Source of the DNA: Desulfobacula sp.
GTDB taxonomy: Bacteria; Desulfobacterota; Desulfobacteria; Desulfobacterales; Desulfobacteraceae
Assembly: GCA_029940245.1 (NCBI GenBank)
Contig: JAOZRF010000032.1
Coordinates: 1-12,760 of the forward strand
Length of the DNA stretch: 12,760 nt
Reading direction: 5' to 3'
Of this stretch, positions 1 to 5,516 are shown one piece after another; the stretch's first letter is position 1; each line of letters starts with the position of its first letter. A program made the position numbers and the translations under genes. The notes beneath the pieces are model-generated. The model ran no database searches. It had not been told where the DNA came from and was given only the letters and a program-made list of their open reading frames with translations.

Positions 1-31
1 GTTTTCAATCCCCTTTCCGGCATAAGAATAA

Positions 32-47
32 AGCAATTTGCATGCCA
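32..47 (-). promoter_or_regulatory. Candidate sigma-54 promoter reading out of the window
   Basis: On the minus strand TGGCATGCAAATTGCT matches the sigma-54 pattern TGGCACG, four bases, TTGCW with one mismatch (T for C) and exact GG-N10-GC spacing: GG at 45-46, GC at 33-34. The expected transcription start is near position 21, followed at once by AAAGGGG. It would drive the next leftward gene, probably flagellar given the context. Confidence 0.6.
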
Positions 48-116
48 CATAGGCAATGGTTTTTAAGTATTAGTTGTTATTATGCATTCCCGCTCAAGAA
101 GGAACGTGGGAACTAT

Positions 117-131
117 GAAGATCCCATCTTC
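117..131. repeat. Short hairpin/dyad upstream of the sigma-54 element
   Basis: GAAGAT, a CCC loop, then ATCTTC: a perfect six-base dyad. It lies about 100 bases upstream of the start site expected from the 32-47 promoter, a usual distance for a sigma-54 activator site. No T-run follows on either strand. Confidence 0.4.
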
Positions 132-166
132 TTCATTATAAAAATTTTGCGTTAGGACACGACAAC

Positions 167-182
167 TGCAACCTTGATGCCT
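167..182 (-). promoter_or_regulatory. Second, weaker sigma-54-like element
   Basis: On the minus strand AGGCATCAAGGTTGCA keeps GGCA and TTGCA with exact GG-N10-GC spacing (GG at 180-181, GC at 168-169), but differs from TGGCACG at three positions. It has the same direction as the stronger element 135 bases further on. It may be chance. Confidence 0.3.
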
Positions 183-219
183 TGAATATTGAATTTTCAT
201 GGCTTTTGCAACGTTAGGG

Positions 220-293
220 TTACCTTACCGGCAGGCAAATCTGAACCACCGGGGAAAATTTTTCCCGTTCAGGCAGGTCTTTTGTAAGGGTAA
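220..293. repeat. Nested inverted repeat
   Basis: Three sets of arms share nearly one centre: TTACCTTAC (220-228) with GTAAGGGTAA (284-293, one base inserted), CTGAAC (241-246) with GTTCAG (267-272), and GGGAAAA (252-258) with TTTTCCC (260-266). GGCAGG also occurs on both sides. A transcript could fold into a long interrupted hairpin. It has no T-run after it, so it is not a standard terminator; it could slow transcription after the last gene or serve as a protein binding site. Confidence 0.6.
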
Positions 294-350
294 TCTATTA
301 GTGTGCTATAAATTTATACTTTTCAGCTTTCATCTATGAACCTTTAGCTT

Positions 351-635
351 TCAACTTTGAGCCCGATATCGTTCATTAACTGAATAAACAAAGGCCAGTA
401 TTTCAGCAACAACTCTATAAAGTTCAGGAGAAATCTTTTCATCGATATCGAGACGGCTCAGAATATTAGCCAGCGCCGGATCCTCTTTTATCGGCACCCC
501 ATGTTTTTTTGCAAGTTCTATAATCTTTTCAGCCATGGGGCCACGCCCGCTGGCAGTAACCCGCGGCGCCGGATCTCTTTCCCTGTCATATTCTATGGCA
601 GCGGCAATGGTTGTCTTTTTTTTGTCTTTATTCAT
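351..635 (-). CDS. Stand-alone FlhB C-terminal-domain protein (FlhX/YlqH type)
   Basis: The 94-residue soluble protein aligns along nearly all its length with the C-terminal domain of the FlhB in this same window: AAIEYD with VALRYD, KKHGVPIKEDPALANIL with RKNNVPIVDNKPLARVL, and SPELYRVVAEILAFVY with PTNLYRAVAEVLAFIY. It has no membrane helices. The self-cleavage motif is absent: the position of NPTH is occupied by KKTT. It therefore resembles the already cleaved FlhB fragment. Proteins of this kind (FlhX of epsilonproteobacteria, YlqH of Bacillus) are often found beside a FliK-like gene, as here. FlhX can partly replace the FlhB C-terminal part; a role in the export switch is inferred. The ATG at 633-635 lies 13 bases after the upstream stop with a weak AAGAAA. 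It is the last gene of the cluster. Confidence 0.9.
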   Translation of the reverse strand: MNKDKKKTTIAAAIEYDRERDPAPRVTASGRGPMAEKIIELAKKHGVPIKEDPALANILSRLDIDEKISPELYRVVAEILAFVYSVNERYRAQS

Positions 636-648
636 AATTTCTTGGATG

Positions 649-1785
649 TCACGCTATAATATCTATAGTTTCCTGATTAAATAGATTTTGAAACTCAAGT
701 TCACCCTTTGTCTTTAAATTATAATTCTCTGTCACGCACTTCAAACACTCTACGCCATATCCCAATGCCATAAGCCTTTCTTCAAGCTCTCCTAAAAAAG
801 GCCTGATAAAATCGCATACATTTTTATCCTCACACTTCAATACACAGTCTATTTTCTTAGTTTCAATTTTTGTATCGACAACAATGTCACCCAGTACGTC
901 CATATCCAACAAAAACAGGACCCTTTTTTCCCCCTGGCCGTCTTTGCCTTTTGAATCTTGGTCTCTAAATTTAACAAATATCTCGGCCAGGCCCATATTC
1001 TCCGGAAACAGCAGGGGAATTTGAAACATATATTTACCTTCATATTCCTGAAACATATAATTTATCACCTGATGAGAGTCAATTATCTTTAAAGACGAAG
1101 TGATAAACCCGGCAAGTTTTTCTGTTGCAGGAAAATTTCTGGTTTCCATCATCGACTTAAGCCTGTCAGAAATACTTAACAAGAGTCCCTTCAGATTTTG
1201 AGAGGCATTACTTACATTCATAGCCCTGTTGGATTTTTTTTGCAGCGCCTCTCCCAGCTCCTTCTCCATCAAGTAACCTAGTTTATAAACATAATCTCTA
1301 AGAAAGAGGGGGTTTTTTAAACTTTCCTTAGAAAATATCAGGGATTTTAATATGCTTTGTATATTCTTTATATCTTTCTCACCAAGATACGTTGCAAGCT
1401 CCCCTAAATTTTTAAGATTGAACCTGTCAATTCCCTCTATGAAAAACTCGAAAAGCGCCTTGGGGTTTGAACGGTAAAATCTCAAAGAGTCCATCATCCT
1501 GGAATTTTGCGATATTTTATTCTGAATGATCTGAAGAATTACCCTGGGATGCAATTGCGCCACTCTTACCGCAACCTTTTCGCCTTTCCTCAGCACTAAT
1601 TCGGAATCTGCCATAACTTTATGGTTTTTCAACAGAATCAGCGCCTTCCCGGAATGAGATTTTTCCATTATTTTTGCCTCCACCACTTCACCAATGGAAA
1701 GGGGAGGTAAAAACTCAGCTTTTTTTTGAATCTGTAACAGAGAATTTAGTTTATGAGGTGTTATTGATGAGGGTAAAATTTTCAT
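649..1785 (-). CDS. FliK-like flagellar hook-length control family protein
   Basis: The 378-residue soluble protein has three parts. Residues 31-90 form a beta-rich segment (IGEVVEAKIMEKSHSGKALI, then LVLRKGEKVAVRVAQLHPRV) as seen at the start of many FliK-like proteins. Residues 100-235 are helical. Residues 240-350 resemble the FliK C-terminal domain: YMFQIPLLFPENMGLAEIFV, then a hydrophilic loop, then VLFLLDMDVLGDIVVDTKIE and a helical end GELEERLMALGYGV. FliK measures hook length and contacts the FlhB C-terminal domain to switch substrates. The next gene encodes just such a domain, as in the ylqG-ylqH pair of Bacillus. It is shorter than a typical secreted FliK and lacks the long Pro/Gln-rich middle, so it may be a paralogue of the true ruler. 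The ATG at 1783-1785 has GGGA upstream. The cysteines at about 314, 318, 324, 345 and 349-350 have no known meaning. Confidence 0.8.
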   Translation of the reverse strand: MKILPSSITPHKLNSLLQIQKKAEFLPPLSIGEVVEAKIMEKSHSGKALILLKNHKVMADSELVLRKGEKVAVRVAQLHPRVILQIIQNKISQNSRMMDSLRFYRSNPKALFEFFIEGIDRFNLKNLGELATYLGEKDIKNIQSILKSLIFSKESLKNPLFLRDYVYKLGYLMEKELGEALQKKSNRAMNVSNASQNLKGLLLSISDRLKSMMETRNFPATEKLAGFITSSLKIIDSHQVINYMFQEYEGKYMFQIPLLFPENMGLAEIFVKFRDQDSKGKDGQGEKRVLFLLDMDVLGDIVVDTKIETKKIDCVLKCEDKNVCDFIRPFLGELEERLMALGYGVECLKCVTENYNLKTKGELEFQNLFNQETIDIIA

Positions 1786-2218
1786 TTTTTTCCCGATGAA
1801 GATTTAAAATAAGACTTGTTTCTCCTTCAGCTAAATTCAACGTATCAGCTATCTCTTTCTCAGTCAGGCCCTGGTCAGCCATTTTTATAACATCTTCATA
1901 TTTTTTCTTGCGGCTTGAATCGCCTGACTTACGATCTTCGGACTCAGCATCTGTCTCTTTTATAAGAGCTCTCAATCGCTTCTCTTTTTTATCCAGGGCA
2001 TACCCGATTTCTTTAACTTCATTCAAGGCCTGGAAAAGATAATCAGTTGAGCCACGGGAGTCTTCAATCAACTTTTTGAATTCAGAAAAAGTCTCAGTGT
2101 CTATTGCAGGGGGTCTCTTTTTTATTTCTCTGTTCGCCACCCGGATAAGGAATATAATGGCAAGGCACAGCGCTATATCAGCAAGGATCTGAAGTCCCAA
2201 CATGAATTCTATGGTCAT
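1751..2218 (-). CDS. SwrB-like single-span membrane protein with helix-turn-helix-like C-terminus
   Basis: The 155-residue protein has one N-terminal membrane helix (about residues 6-26), a basic stop-transfer segment (NREIKKRPP), a helical charged middle (about 43-100, predicted coiled coil), and a C-terminal segment YEDVIKMADQGLTEKEIADT followed by LNLAEGETSLILNLH (about 107-141), which has the look of a helix-turn-helix. This is the layout of SwrB of Bacillus subtilis (167 residues; membrane helix, coiled coil, HTH-like end), which lies directly after sigD and activates FliP-dependent export; DUF2802/DUF6115 proteins are similar. Here it likewise follows fliA, three genes later. The homology is inferred from layout and motif, not a search. 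The ATG at 2216-2218 has AAGGA six bases upstream. The 3' end overlaps the next gene by 35 bases. Confidence 0.75.
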   Translation of the reverse strand: MTIEFMLGLQILADIALCLAIIFLIRVANREIKKRPPAIDTETFSEFKKLIEDSRGSTDYLFQALNEVKEIGYALDKKEKRLRALIKETDAESEDRKSGDSSRKKKYEDVIKMADQGLTEKEIADTLNLAEGETSLILNLHREKNENFTLINNTS

Positions 2219-2219
2219 T

Positions 2220-2534
2220 TCATATCCTTATATCTACTTTTCCCACGTGTTTATCAGCAGACAGGTCACAAGCAGTGTCATCAATATCCTCTTTTTCCCT
2301 TTTTGTCCTGTTCTTTTTCCTTTCCTTTTTTTCCCGCTCCTCTTTTTCCTTGATCATCAGACGCTCAGTTTCTGCAAGGTCTTTAACTTTTTCCCTCAGC
2401 GCCCTCTGCTCTTCGGCCAGTTGACCTCCAAAATGATTCTGCTGGACATCAGCCTGTTGCTGTTGAACCTGCTGGACACGTTCAACAGTACTGGATTGCA
2501 ATAATACCTGCTGTACATCAAGCGATCTGACCAT
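2220..2534 (-). CDS. Gln-rich coiled-coil protein, probable flagellar accessory protein
   Basis: This 104-residue protein matches no domain I can name with certainty. Residues 1-33 are rich in Gln and Val (VQQVLLQ, VERVQQVQQQQADVQQ), and residues 40-82 are almost continuous charged helix (EEQRALREKVKDLAETERL, then KEKEEREKKERKKNRTKREK), so a long soluble coiled coil is expected. The C-terminus (DIDDTACDLSADKHVGK) is less regular. There is no signal peptide or membrane helix. The ATG is at 2532-2534 with GGGAG 11 bases upstream, which is somewhat far. It is the first gene after the FliA promoter candidate, and its TGA is one base before the next ATG, so the two are coupled. Chaperone- or FliJ-like helical proteins are typical of export loci, but any such role is inference. 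Confidence 0.75.
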   Translation of the reverse strand: MVRSLDVQQVLLQSSTVERVQQVQQQQADVQQNHFGGQLAEEQRALREKVKDLAETERLMIKEKEEREKKERKKNRTKREKEDIDDTACDLSADKHVGKVDIRI

Positions 2535-2607
2535 GACTTTCTGTGCTCCCTTTTCGAAAGATTATAGTCGTGTGGCTCAAACAATCATCCACAACCCCTC
2601 ATCTACC

Positions 2608-2635
2608 TTATCGTCACAATTCATCAAAGTCTTTA
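2608..2635 (-). promoter_or_regulatory. Candidate FliA (sigma-28) promoter
   Basis: On the minus strand TAAAGACT (2628-2635) is followed after 12 bases by GACGATAA (2608-2615). The sigma-28 consensus is TAAAGTTT, 11 bases, GCCGATAA; the match is 6 of 8 and 7 of 8, with spacing one longer. It sits in the only sizeable gap after fliA, starting seven bases after the kinase-like stop codon, and about 75 bases before the next ATG. It would place the last four genes under FliA control as late genes, in addition to readthrough. Confidence 0.6.
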
Positions 2636-2641
2636 ACCCTG

Positions 2642-3442
2642 TTAACTACTCGGGCGTATAAAAGGTATCCTTATGGAAATAATATTAAGACCTGACTCAT
2701 GTGCAATTTGGAAAAAAGCCCCGTTATTCTCCAGAAGAGACAACGCATAAAACAACCCCTTCTCTCCATCTGGATCATAAAGAAAGTGAGCTGTTGAATT
2801 TAAATTTTCAAGTCTTTCTTTTCTCCCTACAATGGGTGCCCCTGTGTCCTCAATTTTAATGCATACATATGAATCATCATGATCTGTGGAAATAACTAAC
2901 TCCTTAACCTCACTGTCTTTCATGGAAGACAATGAATGTCTTATTATCGCCGACAGTGAAACGGAATAATCTGCTTTTCTTCCTGACACTTCCGGAATCG
3001 CCCTGTCCAATACCAGGCTCTTTTTAATATTATGCTTAAAATCAGGGTAAAATTGAAAAAACGCTATTTCAGCCTCTATCAGCTCGGACAGATTAATTTT
3101 TTGCAAATCAGTATCACACAGCCTCTGAAATTTTCCTGCAACATCATTGAACAGTACAAAAAACCTGTCCGCTTCTTTTGCAATCAAACCAGCATCATCA
3201 CTTATCTTTTTGCAACCTTCCAGGATCTTGTCATCTATCTTATTGGTATTATTTTTAACAAGTTCAAGATTATTCCTCGCTCTATTCTCTAAAAGCTCAG
3301 AACGGCCTATAATCCCATTTAAAGGGCTGGCAAAATTGTGAAGAATGCCTGGGATAAATTCCTCAAAGGTGAATTCAAACTTTTCCCCTGGTTTCTTAAA
3401 AATTTTTCTCTTTGTCCTTCTGCTCTCCCATTCATTTTTCAC
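2642..3442 (-). CDS. Degenerate histidine-kinase-like (DHp plus ATPase-like) protein
   Basis: A soluble protein with no membrane segment or sensor domain. After a very basic N-terminus, residues 31-52 contain an H-box, ILHNFASPLNGIIGRSELL, with His35 as the likely phospho-acceptor, then a long helix pair (about 55-110) as in DHp domains. The C-terminal part resembles the kinase ATPase fold: KIEDTGAPI looks like a G1/D-box, and GLFYALSLLENNGAFFQI like the G2 region. The expected N-box is replaced by SAIIRHSLSSM, with no Asn at the catalytic place, and the residue after His is Asn rather than Glu or Asp. It may therefore be a poor kinase or a histidine phosphotransferase like ChpT or Spo0B. I chose GTG at 3440-3442, which has GGGGGA six bases before it; a GTG at 3460 adds six residues. 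It ends 107 bases before the next gene, which has its own promoter candidate. Confidence 0.75.
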   Translation of the reverse strand: MKNEWESRRTKRKIFKKPGEKFEFTFEEFIPGILHNFASPLNGIIGRSELLENRARNNLELVKNNTNKIDDKILEGCKKISDDAGLIAKEADRFFVLFNDVAGKFQRLCDTDLQKINLSELIEAEIAFFQFYPDFKHNIKKSLVLDRAIPEVSGRKADYSVSLSAIIRHSLSSMKDSEVKELVISTDHDDSYVCIKIEDTGAPIVGRKERLENLNSTAHFLYDPDGEKGLFYALSLLENNGAFFQIAHESGLNIISIRIPFIRPSS

Positions 3443-3465
3443 CTGATTCCCCCGGCTCACTTATT

Positions 3466-3930
3466 TTACAACAAAACAAATTTGATCAAATATACTTTTT
3501 TTATTATTTCAGAATCCATAGAATTATTCAACCTGATTTTAATTGCTTCTTTAGTTGCTTCTTTTAATTCGCTTCTGATTTTATTCAAACCCGACAGCTC
3601 TTTCAATGTCTTATATATGATCTTTCTTAGTTCAACCCTGTCTTTTGACAGCATCATCCCTTGATTCAGTTCAACAGCCACATTACAAATCAGGATTCTG
3701 CCCTCCCTTTCTGTGCCGTGTTCATCATTGTCGACAGGTTCATGAGCATTTTTCAAATAAACAATAAAATCATCAAAACATTCAAATCCGTTTTCACATA
3801 ACTTTTGGCTCATATCATTTCCAGCAGGTCCGCTGAATGCGCTGCCTCCTGCAAACACTACAATGCACAGACATACGGTCATCAATGCTTTTTTGTAATG
3901 TCTTATGGTAACCCGGCTATGCAACTTCAA
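3466..3930 (-). CDS. Small exported protein of unknown function
   Basis: I do not recognise this 154-residue protein. Residues 1-14 are basic (RVTIRHYKKA), residues 16-33 are hydrophobic with an Ala-x-Ser end (AFS before GPAG), so it looks like a Sec signal peptide followed by a periplasmic domain; an uncleaved anchor is also possible. The mature part has three cysteines (about 45, 51 and 82), an acidic His/Asp-rich loop (about 63-75) and a strongly helical charged C-terminal half (about 95-150). The TTG start at 3928-3930 overlaps fliA by 14 bases; an ATG at 3880-3882 would cut into the signal peptide and remove the basic region, so I prefer the TTG, though it is uncertain. The stop is six bases or more before the next gene. 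Lying between fliA and a kinase-like gene, it may serve flagellar assembly, but no domain shows this. Confidence 0.7.
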   Translation of the reverse strand: MKLHSRVTIRHYKKALMTVCLCIVVFAGGSAFSGPAGNDMSQKLCENGFECFDDFIVYLKNAHEPVDNDEHGTEREGRILICNVAVELNQGMMLSKDRVELRKIIYKTLKELSGLNKIRSELKEATKEAIKIRLNNSMDSEIIKKVYLIKFVLL

Positions 3931-4687
3931 GTCTCAATTCTCTCAAACAAGACCTTAATCTTAGTATTGCCTGGGAGTGGATCTGACAAATCCTTGACTC
4001 TGTCAATTCTATGACTACCCCTATCTCCTTTAATGTCAGCTCCTCATAATAATAGAGGGACAAAACCAGCCTCTCTTTTTCAGGCAGTGAATCGATTGCA
4101 TTCTTCAATGCCTCTTTGAGTTCCCTGCGGGTGAGAAGGGAAAAAGGATTGTTCTGGTCAATTTTCTCCAACACCTCATACCGGCCGTATTTTTCGCAGT
4201 AACCCCGGGGCAAATCATCATTGCTGAGGATGCAGACACTCCTTGCTTCATCAAGAAGTTTATAATACTTTTCAAGCGAGATGCCAAAATAATCTGAAAT
4301 CTCATCATCCGTTGGATGACGTCCTAGCTCATTCTGTAGTGCTCCAAATGCCTCATCCAATCTTGTCTCTTTGCTTCTAACCGATCTTGGCACAACATCT
4401 CTCGACCTCAATTCATCCAGTACTGCCCCCCGAATTCTGAATCCTGCGTATGTCTCAAACCGTACATTCCTATTTTCATCAAACTTCTCCAGGGCCGACA
4501 TCAATCCTATTACACCGACATTGATTAAATCATCTTTGGCCATGTAATAGGGAAGTCTCATGGCAATCCTCCCGACAATATTTTTGACGAGAGGAACATA
4601 TTTCATTATCAGTTCATCGCGCTCTTTTTTGTCAGTCATTTTTGTCAATGATAGGCCTGCCAAAAAATTTAATGGTGCTGTTCTCAT
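3917..4687 (-). CDS. fliA: RNA polymerase sigma factor FliA (sigma-28/SigD/WhiG family)
   Basis: FliA directs RNA polymerase to late flagellar and chemotaxis promoters and is normally held by FlgM until the hook is finished. The product has sigma region 2 (from about residue 24: LIMKYVPLVKNIVGRIAMRL, then DDLINVGVIGLMSALEKFD, FETYAGFRIRGAVLDELRS), region 3 (about 105-165, including LGRHPTDDEISDYFGISLE) and region 4 with the helix-turn-helix LTLKEIGVVIELTESRICQI. There is no region 1.1, as expected. I chose the ATG at 4685-4687, because AAAGGAG lies ten bases upstream, giving 256 residues with 16 residues before the conserved start. An ATG at 4637-4639 (240 residues) is a real alternative that would remove most of the overlap with flhG but has a poor ribosome binding site. 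A target promoter candidate lies at 2608-2635. Confidence 0.96.
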   Translation of the reverse strand: MRTAPLNFLAGLSLTKMTDKKERDELIMKYVPLVKNIVGRIAMRLPYYMAKDDLINVGVIGLMSALEKFDENRNVRFETYAGFRIRGAVLDELRSRDVVPRSVRSKETRLDEAFGALQNELGRHPTDDEISDYFGISLEKYYKLLDEARSVCILSNDDLPRGYCEKYGRYEVLEKIDQNNPFSLLTRRELKEALKNAIDSLPEKERLVLSLYYYEELTLKEIGVVIELTESRICQIHSQAILRLRSCLRELRLEVA

Positions 4688-5516
4688 AATCGTTCGGCTC
4701 CTTTCGACAAAGCTCTTTAACAATTTTGGACATGCTTTTAACAGCCTTTGAATCAGGAAAAGCTTCTGACAGCAATCTTTGTTTCTTTACCGCATTTGAA
4801 ACATTCTTATCATATGGGATATGCCCCAGATACTCAATTGGAAGATCAAGAAAATGATTTGTCGCATTGTTCAATCTCCTGTAAACACCTCCTGCCTCAT
4901 TTGAATCGTGGGCCATATTTACAAGCAGCGCAAACCGCCTTGTCCCATAACTCTGATAAAGCACTTTGATTAAGGCATAGGCATCCGTCAAAGATGTGGG
5001 CTCAGTTGATGCAACCACAATAATTTCTCCGGCCACCATATTAAAATACATGACATTATCGGCAATTCCCGCGGCTGTGTCGATAAGCATAAAATCAAAG
5101 TCTTCATCCAGTCCGTCCAGTTCTTCTATAAGAGTAAATTTCTGCCCTTTTGACAACGAAGCCATCTCTGGAATTCCCGAGGATGCAGGCAGGATTTTGA
5201 CCCCGCCCGGCCCCTCTACAACAGCCTCCGACAGATTTTTTTCACCGCTGAGAACGTGATGCAGGTTATATTTTGGGGTGATGCCCAAAATTACATCTAT
5301 ATTGGCCAGCCCGGCGTCTGCATCAAGCAGCAAAGTTTTTTTTCCCATCTTCGACAAAAGATACGCAAAGTTTGCCGATATATTTGTTTTTCCAACTCCC
5401 CCTTTGCCGCTGGTAACAGCTATGACGCGGATATTGCCGTTATGCCTTTTCTGCCTAATTGGCGAGGGCATCACACTTGTCTTCATTTCTCTCAACACTC
5501 CTGCCTGATCCACCAT
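4632..5516 (-). CDS. flhG: Flagellar number regulator FlhG (FleN/YlxH), MinD-like ATPase
   Basis: FlhG is a MinD-type ATPase that limits flagellar number, activates FlhF GTP hydrolysis and helps C-ring assembly. The 294-residue product begins MVDQAGVLRE, which contains the DQAxxLR motif (residues 3-9) known to stimulate FlhF in YlxH/FlhG proteins; this fixes the start at 5514-5516, despite a 62-base overlap with flhF. The deviant Walker A motif SGKGGVGKT ends at residue 44; DADAGLANIDVILG (65-78) and DTAAG (146-150) are the other nucleotide-binding motifs. The C-terminus (about 280-290, IKFFGRPII) resembles the short amphipathic membrane-binding helix of MinD-like proteins. AGGAGG stands two bases before the ATG, which is unusually close. 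The 3' end overlaps the likely fliA start. Confidence 0.97.
   Translation of the reverse strand: MVDQAGVLREMKTSVMPSPIRQKRHNGNIRVIAVTSGKGGVGKTNISANFAYLLSKMGKKTLLLDADAGLANIDVILGITPKYNLHHVLSGEKNLSEAVVEGPGGVKILPASSGIPEMASLSKGQKFTLIEELDGLDEDFDFMLIDTAAGIADNVMYFNMVAGEIIVVASTEPTSLTDAYALIKVLYQSYGTRRFALLVNMAHDSNEAGGVYRRLNNATNHFLDLPIEYLGHIPYDKNVSNAVKKQRLLSEAFPDSKAVKSMSKIVKELCRKEPNDYENSTIKFFGRPIIDKND
4698..4704 (-). promoter_or_regulatory. Ribosome binding site favouring the upstream fliA start
   Basis: AAAGGAG on the minus strand stands ten bases before the ATG at 4687. It lies inside flhG. The later in-frame ATG at 4639 has no comparable purine run. Confidence 0.5.

Larger units (their letters stand above)
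1..350. other. Intergenic regulatory region, no convincing gene
   Basis: No ORF with coding character covers this stretch. It contains, from right to left, a pair of AGCTTTCA direct repeats (325-332, 346-353), an AT palindrome (307-318), a nested inverted repeat (220-293), a weak sigma-54-like element (167-182), a short hairpin (117-131), TTCCC/GGGAA arms (87-91, 108-112) and a strong sigma-54-like element (32-47). AAAGGGG follows at 13-19 on the minus strand and may be the ribosome binding site of a gene starting just outside the window. No terminator with a T-run is visible after the last gene. Confidence 0.7.

Noticed and set aside
63..200. A 45-codon minus-strand ORF (ATG at 198-200, TAA at 63-65)
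   Set aside because: No ribosome binding site, no recognisable protein character, and it runs through the dyads and the weak sigma-54-like element. Length is within chance for a gap of this size.
150..220. GTTAGG-containing sequences (near 151 and 213) as integron attC sites
   Set aside because: The matching RYYYAAC arm at the proper distance is missing, and there is no cassette structure.
220..293. Nested inverted repeat as a rho-independent terminator of the operon
   Set aside because: On the transcribed minus strand no T-run follows the stem, and the arms are interrupted and unequal.
307..318. TATAAATTTATA palindrome
   Set aside because: A 12-bp palindrome made only of A and T is expected by chance in AT-rich intergenic DNA.
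4685..4730. Possible sigma-28 promoter before fliA (TAAAGAGC, 13 bases, GCCGAACG)
   Set aside because: The -10 box matches only 5 of 8 and the spacing is two too long; the bases encode the conserved end of FlhG and include the fliA ribosome binding site.
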